A stretch of DNA of 64,000 bases from JBEKYD01 sp052148435 (GCA_052148435.1 JBKQIF010000126.1:5010-69009); one strand, 5' to 3'. Positions 32,632 through 42,066 are shown, counted from the stretch's first letter. The notes: generated by a model from the letters alone, not told the origin. Translations and numbers: made by a program.

Positions 32632-34096
32632 TGCTTCCTACCATGACTTTGTTTACTACCGTAGTTACTGCCCGTGCTGGCTTTTGCGGCCATTCGAGCG
32701 TTACGACCGTGCCTCGGCCGGGCACGCTTTTCACGGTGAGCGCGGCATGGAGCAGCGCCGCCCGATCTTTCATGCCAGCCAGGCCGAACGACATTGGCTT
32801 TGAAGCCTCTCCCACCGCGAAGCCCGTTCCGTCATCCGCAATCCGCAGTCTGATTCTCTTATCGGCGATTACCAGCAAAAGTATTACATGCGTGGCCCGA
32901 GAATGTTTGGCCACGTTATTGAGACACTCCTGAGCAACCCGGTAGACCAATTCCTGAAAAGCCGGAGACAAGCCATCCGCCTGGCCCGAAATCCGCAGCC
33001 GCGGTTTGGCCGGGTGAGTTCGTCCGAAGGTGGCTACCAACTGCCGCAATGCCGCGGCCAATCCCAAACGCTCCAGCACCGCCGGACTCAGAGCGGCGAT
33101 GGTTCGCCGCAAGTCCACGGCGGCGCGCTCGGCGATGCCGCGCGCGCGGCGCAGGCGGCGGCGCAATCCCCCCGTTAACTCACGTTCGATCAATTCCAGT
33201 TCCAGCCGCAGCGCCAACAAGGATTGGGCGGCCTGGTCGTGCAGTTCGCACCCGATACGACGGCGTTCCTTTTCCTCAGCCTGCCGAGCCAGCGCCACCG
33301 CCTGGCGCAATTCCGTCTCCAGGCGGCGGCGGTCCAGAACCTCGCCTACGCGCTTCGAGGCCGCTTCGAGCAGGCTCCGTTCGCGTGGCATCCAACGGCG
33401 TTGGGCGGCGAAGGCCAGTTGCAGAACGTGGCGCTGGGCAAGCGGCAAAGACCAATAACTGGCATACTTGCCGCGCATGGAGGGATCGGCTATCAGCGCG
33501 GCGGCCGATTCCTGCCCCGTGCCGCCGGCGATCGACCGCGGGCTGGCCAGTTTTCCGGAAGGGGGCTGATCGAGCGCCAGCAGCCGGCCCGCCTGAGCGC
33601 CGAAACCACGCGTCAGAATCCCGGCCAATCGCCGCAGGAATTGCAGCGTATCCGAGCATTCGGCATCGGCCCGATAGATGGCAAACAGGGCCTGGGTTTC
33701 AGCCTCCCGCACCTGGTAGTAGGCGCGGGTAAGCGCCAACACGGTGGCCAGGTGAATCTGCTCGCGCGATGGGGCGAACCGGCCCTCCAGAGCTTCCGCC
33801 AGCAACCGCCCGAATTCAGCGAGGGCTTCATGCGCCTCGGGCGGCGGCAAATTCCAACGGGCCAGACTTCTCCCATGGCGCTCCACCTGTTCCACGAAGC
33901 GGGCGAGCCCACCGGCGCGGGCCGCCGCCAGCGGCGTGATACCCGCCAAGGCCCGGCGTTGTGCCGGGTCATAGCGGTGCGCGCGCAACCATTTGCCGAA
34001 CTCGCGTTCCAGCCGGCCCGCCACCGGCTCGATCGCCCGCGTCAGGCGTGCGGCGTGGTTCCGCGCGGCTCTGGTAAACAATTCGACCGAGGACAT
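32603..34096 (-). CDS. Soluble NarL-type sensor histidine kinase
   Basis: The 497-residue protein lacks transmembrane helices. An N-terminal helical region (about 1-130) and a probable GAF-like segment (about 140-260) precede the HisKA_3 dimerisation domain, whose H-box is AEEKERRRIGCELHDQAAQS. The HATPase domain has LNNVAKHSRATHV (N-box), IADDGTGFAVGEA (G1) and FGLAGMKDRAALL (G2). It should sense a cytoplasmic signal and phosphorylate the regulator encoded next. ATG 34096 (MSSVELFTRAARN) was preferred to a start at 34114. The N-terminal helices carry many Arg and Ala residues. Confidence 0.9.
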   Translation of the reverse strand: MSSVELFTRAARNHAARLTRAIEPVAGRLEREFGKWLRAHRYDPAQRRALAGITPLAAARAGGLARFVEQVERHGRSLARWNLPPPEAHEALAEFGRLLAEALEGRFAPSREQIHLATVLALTRAYYQVREAETQALFAIYRADAECSDTLQFLRRLAGILTRGFGAQAGRLLALDQPPSGKLASPRSIAGGTGQESAAALIADPSMRGKYASYWSLPLAQRHVLQLAFAAQRRWMPRERSLLEAASKRVGEVLDRRRLETELRQAVALARQAEEKERRRIGCELHDQAAQSLLALRLELELIERELTGGLRRRLRRARGIAERAAVDLRRTIAALSPAVLERLGLAAALRQLVATFGRTHPAKPRLRISGQADGLSPAFQELVYRVAQECLNNVAKHSRATHVILLLVIADKRIRLRIADDGTGFAVGEASKPMSFGLAGMKDRAALLHAALTVKSVPGRGTVVTLEWPQKPARAVTTVVNKVMVGSNVKNSSTSH

Positions 34097-34207
34097 CGCG
34101 TTTGTGCTCCACAAGCTCTAAGCACAAATTATCGGCACGATGGGCGGATTCCTTTAGGCGGAAAGTTCTATTGCCCGACGGCCGATTCCCCGGCGTTTGC
34201 CCGACGC

Positions 34208-35176
34208 CTACCCGATAAACTGCACTTCCGGTTCGAGCAGGACGCCGAAACGAACTTCGACTTTGGATTGCAAATCGGCGATCAACTCGCGCAACTCGGC
34301 CGCGGTGCCGCCGCCGGCGTTGTAAATCAGATTGGCGTGATAGTCGGCTACCTGAATGCCGCCGCGCTGGAGTCCCTTGGCGCCGGCGCGCTCCAGGAAC
34401 CAGGCGGCCGGGACTTTGCCTTCCCGCACGGCCGAAGCCGGAATTTCGCTTTGCAAGGGAGCGGGCAGATCCGCCAGCAGCAGGTTCTTGAAAATGCTGC
34501 CGGCGCATTTCATGGTGGGCGGGAATTTCCGGTTGCGCACGGCCACAATCTCCGCGGCGGTGGCCTGCAGTTCGCCCGCATAGGCTTCGGCGTCTTCCAT
34601 GTGCAGCTCGGCGCTCAGAACGATCCACTCTTTGCGTTGTTTGAAGACGCTCTCGCGATAGCGGAACCGGCAGGCGGCGTGGTCCATCCGGCGCACCGCG
34701 GCGCCATCGAAATACTCGACCCGCACCACCCGTTCGGAGATGGAGTGGCCGTAGGCGCCGGCGTTGCCGTAAATCGCGGCGCCCACCCATCCGGGGATGC
34801 CGGCCAGAGTTTCCAGTCCCTTCAAGCCACGGGCTACGGTGAAATTCACCAGTTCCTGAAGCTCCGCGCCGGCCTGCACCGTCACGCGCGTGCCTTCGGC
34901 GCGGATGGCCGCGGCCCGGTAGCGCAGCACCATGCCGCGAAAGCCGGCGTCGGAAACCACCAGGTTGGTGCCGCCGCCGATGACGGTCAAGGCCAGTCCC
35001 GCGTGGCGCGCCATCGCCAGCGCGGCAGTGAAGGCCGGGATGGTCGCGGCATCCACCAGCCAATCCGCCTCGCCGCCGATTCCGAATCGCGTGTAGCCCG
35101 CCAGCGGCGCGCTGCGTAAGATAGTGAGTTGAGGAATCTCGGTGAGGCGCGCCTCGGTCTCTTCCGCGGTGAGCAT
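34208..35176 (-). CDS. murB: UDP-N-acetylenolpyruvoylglucosamine reductase
   Basis: The 322-residue flavoenzyme reduces UDP-GlcNAc-enolpyruvate to UDP-MurNAc. It has the FAD-binding LTVIGGGTNLVVSDAGFRGM near residue 61, LAGIPGWVGAAIYGNAGAYG near residue 118 and the catalytic serine segment KCAGSIFKNLL near residue 229. The terminal Glu region is VRFGVLLEPEVQFIG. It starts at ATG 35176, divergent from the DUF2461 gene. No mur cluster surrounds it. Confidence 0.95.
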   Translation of the reverse strand: MLTAEETEARLTEIPQLTILRSAPLAGYTRFGIGGEADWLVDAATIPAFTAALAMARHAGLALTVIGGGTNLVVSDAGFRGMVLRYRAAAIRAEGTRVTVQAGAELQELVNFTVARGLKGLETLAGIPGWVGAAIYGNAGAYGHSISERVVRVEYFDGAAVRRMDHAACRFRYRESVFKQRKEWIVLSAELHMEDAEAYAGELQATAAEIVAVRNRKFPPTMKCAGSIFKNLLLADLPAPLQSEIPASAVREGKVPAAWFLERAGAKGLQRGGIQVADYHANLIYNAGGGTAAELRELIADLQSKVEVRFGVLLEPEVQFIG

Positions 35177-35203
35177 CCACCTCGATTATATAAGGAGGCA
35201 ACG

Positions 35204-35917
35204 ATGGGGTCCCCATTCCCCGGGTTTCCGGCCGAAGCGCTGGAGTTTTTTCGAGGGCTGGCCCGCCACAACAACCGCGAGTGGTTCCAGCCGCGCAAGG
35301 CGAACTTTGAAGAATACGTGAAGCAGCCCATGGTGCGGTTGGTGGAAGCGCTCAACCGCGACCTCGAGCCGCTGGCGCCGGCCCTCGTCACTCCACCGGA
35401 GAAGGCCATCTATCGCATCTATCGCGATACCCGCTTCAGTAAAGACAAAACGCCTTACAAGGACCATATCGCGGCCAGTTTCCATAGCCGCGCCACCGCC
35501 GGCCAGAGCGATGGCGGCCTGTACCTGGCGATTTCGCACAAGGAAGTGGCGGTGGGCGGCGGCGTCTATCTGCCCGACCCCGCCGGGCTGAGGGCGATTC
35601 GCGAGCACATCGCGCAGAACCACGGCGAATTGCGCCGCATTCTGGCGTCGAAGACCGTCAAGCGCCTGCTGGGAGAACTGCAGGGCGAGCAACTGGCCCG
35701 CGTCCCGAAGGGCTTCGCCTGCGACCATCCCGCCGCCGACCTGCTGCGCTTCAAGCGCTACATTCTATATATCGAACTGCCGGCGGAACTGGCCACCACG
35801 CCGCGGCTCTACCAGGAAATCCGGAGCCGCTTCCGCGCCACCTTGCCGTTTCTCCAATTCCTGACCGCGCCGTTTGGCCAGGCGAAGAAAAAGCTGCACA
35901 TTGCCGATCTGCTCTAG
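35204..35917 (+). CDS. DUF2461 family protein
   Basis: The 237-residue protein matches the DUF2461/TIGR02453 family. It has FPAEALEFFRGLARHNNREW near the start, then FQPRKANFEEYV, AIYRIYRDTRFSKDKTPYKD near residue 68 and GGLYLAISHKEVAVGGGVYL near 105. Function is unknown. AAGGAGG lies 8 nt before the ATG. A dyad repeat of a different family follows the stop. Confidence 0.88.
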   Translation: MGSPFPGFPAEALEFFRGLARHNNREWFQPRKANFEEYVKQPMVRLVEALNRDLEPLAPALVTPPEKAIYRIYRDTRFSKDKTPYKDHIAASFHSRATAGQSDGGLYLAISHKEVAVGGGVYLPDPAGLRAIREHIAQNHGELRRILASKTVKRLLGELQGEQLARVPKGFACDHPAADLLRFKRYILYIELPAELATTPRLYQEIRSRFRATLPFLQFLTAPFGQAKKKLHIADLL

Positions 35918-35936
35918 CCTAGTGGCGTCAGTGCAT

Positions 35937-35999
35937 GGTGGCACAGGCTTCGGCCGCCTTCGCAGGCTGAGATGTTCACAGGCTAAAGCCTGTGCCACC
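35937..35999. repeat. Palindromic repeat (family B)
   Basis: GGTGGCACAGGCTT (35937-35950) is perfectly inverted as AAGCCTGTGCCACC (35986-35999) with a 35-nt spacer that holds a second CAGGCT copy. It starts 20 nt after the DUF2461 stop. Its sequence differs from family A, but it is similarly placed at a gene end. Confidence 0.75.
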
Positions 36000-36107
36000 T
36001 AATCGATATTCGACCTCGCGTTTTCCCGCTCGATCCAACGAAGCTCTTCGTATTCAGATCTTCGTATCGATGTCCGCCAAACCGGCCGACCCGCCGCGGC
36101 CAGCAGG

Positions 36108-37397
36108 CTAAGCCGACTTGGCGAAGAGTTCGATGCCGGCGTACACCGGCACGGCCGGCAAGAGAAGACTGGTACCGCCGTTTTCGGGAACCATTTCGAG
36201 CGGCGAAGGGCCGTCGGAGCCCAGACCCCACAGGCGCGCCGAGGCGTATTTCCCGGGAACCCACGCCGTGGCCAGGTCGTTGGGGAACCGGATGGCGAAA
36301 CTGACGATCTGTACCAGCTCCTCGGTCCGGTCAGGCGAGGCGGTGCAGTGCGAAAGAAACGCCGAGAGGTTGAAGAACCGCGCCACGTCGTACGTCCGGC
36401 CGAGCAGCATATGAACGTCGCGCGCGATCATGAAGGCGTCCGGGGAACCGTCCTTGCAAACGGCCAACCGGCCCTTGCCCAGGCGGCGAACATCCACGCG
36501 CGGGTGATCCATGCCGGTGGGCTTGCCGTCCGCCCGGTTCCATGCCGCGCCCACCATGACCAGCCCACCCTGTTCCGCAAAGGCCAGCAGCCGGCGACGC
36601 AACCGCGGTGCGGGCGCGCCTTCGTCCACATAGATCAATGCCTGGAAACCGGCGAGGGACGCAGTTGCGGCCGCGGACGCTTCCAGGATGCGGTAAGCCA
36701 GGCTGCGGCGGCCCAGCAGGTTCAAGATCTCCTGGCTGGTGGATTCATTCGGCCCCGCGAAATCCGAAACAACCCCGACCACGCCCAGCGGTTCCAAGGC
36801 GCTCCACCCGCGGCGTTGCTCGAAGAACCGAACGGCCGCGGCAATCGCCTTCCAGGATGACAGCGCCTTGGCATCGCCGCGCGCCAGGCCGCCTTGCAGG
36901 TTGGAGTCCAGAGAAACCACCCACCTGCCCCCCGAGGCTCCGGAGTCGGCAACGGCGCGCAGGTAGGATTCGGGCAGCACAATATCAGGCGCGCCGGGCG
37001 GTTCGAACGTCAGCCAGACGGTCTTCCGCGGGGACCGCACCTTGGCAAGCCGCAAAAGCCAACCGTTGGAATCGATCCACGGATTGGCCGTGGGACCGGA
37101 CGCCTCGCTCCCGTTCGCCGCGCTGGCAATCCCAGGCCAGACGGAGCCCGAGGCGATCAGCACGGACTCGGGGGGCGGCGCCAGGCCGGCGCCAACCGCC
37201 GCCGAGCGTGCCGCTTCGTTCCCGAAAGCCACCACCGAAAGGCCCGCGGCGCGTGCTTTGGCAGCGATGGGAGACAGCGCGGCGTTCCATTCCATTGCCA
37301 GGCAGTTGAACGGGGTACCTTCCAGCAACCCCAGAAGCGCGGGGTCGGCCCAGGCGGACGGCCAGCGCAAAGGAATCCAACTCGCAGGTGTGGGCAT
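36108..37397 (-). CDS. Protein of unknown function in an exported glycan-related operon
   Basis: The 429-residue protein has no signal peptide from the chosen ATG and no motif I can assign with confidence. The first half mentions acidic/aromatic patches (CLAMEWNAALSPIAAKARAA). The middle has LGVVGVVSDFAGPNESTSQE and FQALIYVDEGAPAPRLRRRL, then GGLVMVGAAWN. That middle resembles the GATase1-like/trimerisation Rossmann domain attached to some glycosidases. It starts 10 nt after the DUF362 gene and is last of a four-gene run. The composition is very rich in Ala, Gly and Trp. Confidence 0.6.
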   Translation of the reverse strand: MPTPASWIPLRWPSAWADPALLGLLEGTPFNCLAMEWNAALSPIAAKARAAGLSVVAFGNEAARSAAVGAGLAPPPESVLIASGSVWPGIASAANGSEASGPTANPWIDSNGWLLRLAKVRSPRKTVWLTFEPPGAPDIVLPESYLRAVADSGASGGRWVVSLDSNLQGGLARGDAKALSSWKAIAAAVRFFEQRRGWSALEPLGVVGVVSDFAGPNESTSQEILNLLGRRSLAYRILEASAAATASLAGFQALIYVDEGAPAPRLRRRLLAFAEQGGLVMVGAAWNRADGKPTGMDHPRVDVRRLGKGRLAVCKDGSPDAFMIARDVHMLLGRTYDVARFFNLSAFLSHCTASPDRTEELVQIVSFAIRFPNDLATAWVPGKYASARLWGLGSDGPSPLEMVPENGGTSLLLPAVPVYAGIELFAKSA

Positions 37398-37406
37398 TGC
37401 CGATTT

Positions 37407-38627
37407 TCAGTTCTTCGTTGTTCCTCGGCCTCCGAACCAGCGGTCCCCGCCACTGGCCCGCCGCTTTTCGCGGAGCGCACGGAAATCGAACGTCACTTCC
37501 TGAATGGACGGTCCGACCACTTCGATGCGGCTCAGGTCGGCCGAGCCCACGCCGAGTTGCTCGGCCAGCAGCAGCTTGTTGTCGCAGCGCTCGAAGGGAA
37601 TCGTGCCTTTCGGCGCCCGCGGATCGTAGTTCATAGCGGCTACGGCGACGGCGGCCGTGTTCACCACGTTGGTTCCGGCCATCAAGACACGCGGCTCCAC
37701 AGGCGTGCACCAAGGGTCGGGAGTCTGGGCGCCGGCCATGGTCTTGACACCGTCCAGGATGGCCAAGTGCACCGGCCGGGCGGCGGTCAGGTCGGCGATG
37801 ATGCGGGGCACGCGGTAGCCATCGTCGCGCGGCGATGCAGGATCGATTTCGGACAGCGCGCCCATGGCAGGCTGGCGCGATCCGCGGTGCAGGATCTGGA
37901 TTCGATCGTTGCCATATACCAAGTCGTTGTCTTCCCACTTGCCGGCGCCGTTGCCGTAGACTGTCAGGGGAGTTAGGCCGAACAGGTTCTTCATCACCGT
38001 GCTGACGCCGGTGGTGGGGTGGTCCTTGTACTTCGCGATGCTGACGAAGACGTCGCAATCCGCGTAGGAATGGTTCACGTCGTAGGCGGGAAACAGGAGT
38101 CCGCCGTGCGCCACGGCAAGTCGCGCGAACTTCTTGGCGGCGTTGGTATAGTTGGTGTTTTCGAACTCCACGCGGGGCGCGGCGCGGAGGAACTGCCGGG
38201 GATCCCAGTTGGCGTCCAGCATGTGTTCTTCGAAAGGATCCGTCCGTGGCGCCGCTGCCCCTTCTACCAGGCGGATACGATGCGCGCCGGCCCGCGCCAT
38301 CAGGTGCATGGTGGCGGCGAGCAGGTTCGGGTGGGGCCAATGAGTGTCTCCCAGCGGCAGGTGTCCGAGCCGCACGGTCGGCCCGCCGTTGAAGTTCAGT
38401 TTTATGGCGACGGTCTTGCCCTGAACCAGTCGCCCCAAGCCTCCCAACTTGTCGAACATGCCGTCGAGGACCGGCGTCAGCTCCGAGGGTTCATAGCTCT
38501 TGCAGCGTGCGATAGCCACCGGCGCGACGGGCGCGGGCGCGGTGAAGGCGCGTGCGGCTTTCGGAAGGAGGAGACCGGATGCACCGAGGCCGGCTAGTAT
38601 TTCACGGCGCGAGATCGCGTGGCGCAT
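37407..38627 (-). CDS. Tat-exported DUF362 domain protein
   Basis: The 406-residue protein begins with a twin-arginine signal (AISRREILAGLGASGLLLPK). The DUF362 core follows: KTVAIKLNFNGGPTVRLG near residue 70, DVFVSIAKYKDHPTTGVS near residue 195, and MKNLFGLTPLTVYG. DUF362 proteins in other contexts bind Fe-S clusters; no CxxC pairs occur here, so that role is unlikely. The exported form is common in Solibacter. It is third of a minus-strand four-gene run with a GH35-like glycosidase. Confidence 0.78.
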   Translation of the reverse strand: MRHAISRREILAGLGASGLLLPKAARAFTAPAPVAPVAIARCKSYEPSELTPVLDGMFDKLGGLGRLVQGKTVAIKLNFNGGPTVRLGHLPLGDTHWPHPNLLAATMHLMARAGAHRIRLVEGAAAPRTDPFEEHMLDANWDPRQFLRAAPRVEFENTNYTNAAKKFARLAVAHGGLLFPAYDVNHSYADCDVFVSIAKYKDHPTTGVSTVMKNLFGLTPLTVYGNGAGKWEDNDLVYGNDRIQILHRGSRQPAMGALSEIDPASPRDDGYRVPRIIADLTAARPVHLAILDGVKTMAGAQTPDPWCTPVEPRVLMAGTNVVNTAAVAVAAMNYDPRAPKGTIPFERCDNKLLLAEQLGVGSADLSRIEVVGPSIQEVTFDFRALREKRRASGGDRWFGGRGTTKN

Positions 38628-38727
38628 AGCGAAAGCCCCCCTGCGTTGTCAAACACCAGTATAGTATGTTGACTCAACCGTCCGGACGGGTCCCGGCACG
38701 GGAAAGCCATTTTGCGGGCATTCCCAA

Positions 38728-40458
38728 TTATCGATATCGGTAGAGTTTTACACGCTGAATGCCGCGGTCGGGCGCCGAGAGGCGCACTCCGCTGCCGGAT
38801 TGGCCCATACCGGCGACCGTGGCGATGTCATAGCGCAGCACGGAATCGTCGCCGGCGAGATAGCGCGTGACCACCCATTTGCCATTTTCGAAGTGGCCGT
38901 TCTCCTGACGGGCGATGCCGGCGATCGGCGGGCCGGGCGTGTTGGGCGTAAACGTGATCTGCAGATTGTCACCTGCCAGCAGGTATTCGTCCTGGCCAGT
39001 AGCCATGAAGACGCCGTAACCGGTCACGTCGGGCACCAGGTCGGGCGTGCGGCGATTGCGGGGCAAGCCAACGTTGAGGATGTAGTCGCCGAGTTTGACC
39101 TGCTGGTCGGGATTCTGCCGGTTGAGCGACGCGGCCGCGATGGTTCCCTTGGACTGGTGCTCCAGAATGAACGGGGCGAGTTGCGCGAGCGTCTTGTAGG
39201 CCACGGAAAACGGCAGTGCCTCGACGTCGGGCGGCGGCTGCAGGCTGGCGGGCTGCGATCCGTCCGGGCCGGCCCCCATGAGGCGCGGGACGTTGTCGAT
39301 CCCGAAGGGGGAATAGCCGATGGCGCGGAGTTGGCCGATGGCGTAGAATGCGTTGGCGGCGCCGCGCGTGTCGCCGGCCGATTCGGGAACGAAGAGCGTG
39401 TTGCCGGAGCGGCTGTAGCGCGCCGCAATGCCGGTGAAATCGGGGAGGTAGACGTCCGGGCAAAGCAGGTCCAGCAGCGGGGCACCGGCGCGCCAGACAT
39501 CGTGCATGTGGGCTTGCGGCCCGCCGCTGGGATAGTCGCCGGGGCCTTTGTCCTCGGGCTGCACAATCCAGGCGTTGACATACATAGGAATGGCGTATTC
39601 CTTCTTGCCTGCCTCGGCCACGGCGTCGATGTAGCGGGCATAGTTCCAGCCCATGAAGATCTCTTCGGCTTGGGCGCCCGTGCCGAAAACCTCCTCCCAC
39701 GTTCCGGAGGTCTTGGATCCCGCGGCGTCCCACACCTGTCTGAATTCGGGCAGCAGGTCCCGCTGGTGCATCGCCAGATAGTCCATCAGTTCCCGGGGCA
39801 CCGGTTTGGCGAAGGCTCGGCTGGCTTCCGGAGAGCGATCGCGAGCGTCGCCCAGCACGCCGACTTCGTTTTCCACCTGAACCATGATCACGCGGTGGGT
39901 CCGATCCACCTCGCGTGTGTGGCGCATCAGGGCAGCGAAGGCGCGCGCATCGGCCTCGCGGTTATTGCGGCTCAAGGTGGAGAGCACCTCGATGGTCTTG
40001 CCGCCACGGATCTGGGCGCGCGGGAAACGGTCCTGCGCCGCCTTGACCCAGGCGGGGGCGAAACTGGAGAGCCCGTTTTTCCAACTGGCGAACCAGAGCC
40101 AGACGATACGGACGTTATTCTGGCGAGCGCTCTCGATGAGCTGATCGACGAGGCGGAAATCGTACTTGCCTTCCTCGGGCTCGATCCAATCCCACGAGAC
40201 GCCGGTCAAGACGGTGTTCATGTGCACCTTGTTGGCAAGGAGCGGCCAGACCGCCTTCATGCGCTCCGTGTCGGAGGACACGGTGTTGCTCAGCTCTCCG
40301 GCGAGCACCAGGAAGGGTTTGCCATCGACAATCAACTGCGTGGCCTGGCCACGTTTTTCCAGACGCGGCACCGCGGGACTCGCGGACTTAGTCTGTGCGC
40401 GCGCCGGAACCAGGGAGCACAGAAGGAGTGCGCAGGCGAGGAACCTTACGTTAGTCAT
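38728..40458 (-). CDS. Exported GH35-like glycosidase (DUF5597-type)
   Basis: The 576-residue protein has a signal peptide (RFLACALLLCSLVPARAQ). A TIM barrel of beta-galactosidase type follows: PFLVLAGELSNTVSSDTERM near residue 45, NTVLTGVSWDWIEPEEGKYD, RIVWLWFASWKNG, IMVQVENEVGVLGDA (the NE pair, probable acid/base Glu), and LFVPESAGDTRGAAN (probable nucleophile Glu near residue 365). A C-terminal beta domain begins near residue 450. It should cleave beta-galactosides or related plant or microbial glycans outside the cytoplasm. It begins 20 nt after the CBM/PKD gene. Confidence 0.85.
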   Translation of the reverse strand: MTNVRFLACALLLCSLVPARAQTKSASPAVPRLEKRGQATQLIVDGKPFLVLAGELSNTVSSDTERMKAVWPLLANKVHMNTVLTGVSWDWIEPEEGKYDFRLVDQLIESARQNNVRIVWLWFASWKNGLSSFAPAWVKAAQDRFPRAQIRGGKTIEVLSTLSRNNREADARAFAALMRHTREVDRTHRVIMVQVENEVGVLGDARDRSPEASRAFAKPVPRELMDYLAMHQRDLLPEFRQVWDAAGSKTSGTWEEVFGTGAQAEEIFMGWNYARYIDAVAEAGKKEYAIPMYVNAWIVQPEDKGPGDYPSGGPQAHMHDVWRAGAPLLDLLCPDVYLPDFTGIAARYSRSGNTLFVPESAGDTRGAANAFYAIGQLRAIGYSPFGIDNVPRLMGAGPDGSQPASLQPPPDVEALPFSVAYKTLAQLAPFILEHQSKGTIAAASLNRQNPDQQVKLGDYILNVGLPRNRRTPDLVPDVTGYGVFMATGQDEYLLAGDNLQITFTPNTPGPPIAGIARQENGHFENGKWVVTRYLAGDDSVLRYDIATVAGMGQSGSGVRLSAPDRGIQRVKLYRYR

Positions 40459-40478
40459 TTCGTATCCACTTCGGCGGC

Positions 40479-41609
40479 TTATTTTACCGAGACGCCCCAT
40501 ACGTTGGCGAGGCGCGATTTGCCGGCGGGACCTTCCACCTCGAGGATGGTCGTGTAGTCTCGTCCGGCTTTGTACTGGTGCAGAGGATTCTGTTCGGTGG
40601 ACGTGGAGCCATCTCCGAAGTCCCATTTCCAGGATGTGATCTTGCCATCGGATTCGTCTTTGAAGGCCACCAAACGGCGATCCATATCGGCGACCTGGTA
40701 CGACCATTTCGCCTGGATGGCCTTCCGGAATTGCGGTTCGAGCGGCATGAGCCGGAAGCCGACCAGTTCGCTGGCGTTGCCGAAACTGGTTTGCTTGTGG
40801 GAGAGATTCCAGAAGCCCACGCGATCGCGCGCGTTGACATCGTCGTAATCGATCACGGTCCAGGAGAGGCCGATCAGCTTGTTCTCGGTGAGGACGGATT
40901 CCACGGCGCGCTGAGGGCCGTCGCACGGCGAGTAGTCGAAAGGCGTGATCCAGAATTCCAGAACCAGATTGCCGCTCTCGCCGGGCTTGAAATTGTAGTT
41001 GTAGGCGGCGTTGGCGTAGGGGAGCCGCTTAATGTATTGCGCGCAGCCCCACGCCATGGCCCAATCCTTGTCGCCGGGCGGAGTGAAGATGTGGTAGTTC
41101 TGCGCGTGGACCCCATGCGAGGCCCAATGCGCTTCGCGCTCGCTGATGCGCGGGTCGATCGCCGAGCGCGCCTGGCCGACCGCTTCGGGCGTCCAGACAT
41201 CGCGGTGGTAGATATCGATCAAAGGGCCGCCGGAGAGGTCGCCATCGACCATTACTTCGAAGATGTCGTTGTGCAGATCGGTGCGCGCGAAGTCCCAGTA
41301 ATTGTCGTACGCCTCATAGAGGAAGAAGAGCCGGTTGAGCCCCTTGACCCAACCCACCTTGACCTTGACGTCGAGGTTCTTGGGATCATGGTTCATGCCG
41401 TGGCCCTGCTCGGTGTCCATGAGCTGATCCATGCCGATCGAGTAGCTGTCGGGAACGATAGCCCAATCGTCGGTGTTGCCGTCAATGCGCGGAATCTTGT
41501 CGGGAGGGAACTGAAAGATCTTGAAGGTGACGTCAGGACGCTCCAGGCCGTACTGCAAGGGCGTAAACAACACGGCCAGAAAACCGCAAACAAGCCATCG
41601 TTTGGACAT
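40479..41609 (-). CDS. Exported CBM9-like and PKD-domain protein
   Basis: The 376-residue protein has a signal peptide (RWLVCGFLAVLFTPLQYG). A CBM9-like domain comes next (about 25-270: IPRIDGNTDDWAIVPDSYSI, RLFFLYEAYDNYWDFAR, HNDIFEVMVDGDLSGG). A C-terminal PKD domain follows (about 300-376: WKWDFGDGSTSTEQNPLHQY). These are carbohydrate-binding and spacer modules, so it is likely a surface or secreted glycan-binding protein working with the glycosidase downstream. No catalytic motif was seen. It is the first gene of the run. Confidence 0.8.
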   Translation of the reverse strand: MSKRWLVCGFLAVLFTPLQYGLERPDVTFKIFQFPPDKIPRIDGNTDDWAIVPDSYSIGMDQLMDTEQGHGMNHDPKNLDVKVKVGWVKGLNRLFFLYEAYDNYWDFARTDLHNDIFEVMVDGDLSGGPLIDIYHRDVWTPEAVGQARSAIDPRISEREAHWASHGVHAQNYHIFTPPGDKDWAMAWGCAQYIKRLPYANAAYNYNFKPGESGNLVLEFWITPFDYSPCDGPQRAVESVLTENKLIGLSWTVIDYDDVNARDRVGFWNLSHKQTSFGNASELVGFRLMPLEPQFRKAIQAKWSYQVADMDRRLVAFKDESDGKITSWKWDFGDGSTSTEQNPLHQYKAGRDYTTILEVEGPAGKSRLANVWGVSVK

Positions 41610-41703
41610 GTTTCTTACTCCGCGGGCCCCCTTAACCGGTTCCCACCACAGTCTATGGCACATCGGGCCAGGCTGCAACGCCGGGGCGCGACCGTGCGGC
41701 GCG

Positions 41704-42066
41704 TTACCCGCGCCCTTCCCCGCTATTCCGGTGTGCCGGCGCCGGAGAATTGCCGCCGTGAAACCGTCCAAACGCGCGGGCCAGCATGAGCGCCATGGAA
41801 ATAGCTCCCAATCCCGTGGCGAGAACATGGCCCGTCGAGCGAAGATCAAACGCTCCCACGCGAAAAACGAGCACGTAACCAACGGCGATGTTGAACGAAC
41901 CCCAGAGCACGTTCACGGTTGATGAGGAAAGCCCTTGACCGGGTGGTTTAGCAAATGGACTTTGGAAGGGACTTCCCATCGTTCCGCTTACGAAGTGCGG
42001 AATCGCATTCGCGAGAAAAGCGCCACCAAGAAAGTCGGAAACGTAGTGAATCCATTCCATCGTCAA
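41704..42066 (-). CDS. Small conserved membrane protein
   Basis: The 120-residue protein has the conserved core HYVSDFLGGAFLANAIPHFV, then MGSPFQSPFAKPPGQGLSS and STVNVLWGSFNIAVGYVLVF. That core looks like a known small family of uncharacterised membrane proteins of about 110 residues with three helices (about 10-30, 50-70, 80-98). The C-terminus is Pro/Gly-rich. It lies between the PKD operon and the MFS gene. Its role is unknown. Confidence 0.68.
   Translation of the reverse strand: MTMEWIHYVSDFLGGAFLANAIPHFVSGTMGSPFQSPFAKPPGQGLSSSTVNVLWGSFNIAVGYVLVFRVGAFDLRSTGHVLATGLGAISMALMLARAFGRFHGGNSPAPAHRNSGEGRG

Noticed and set aside
37407..38627. DUF362 protein as a ferredoxin-like Fe-S protein
   Set aside because: No CxxCxxC or paired cysteines are present in the 406 residues.
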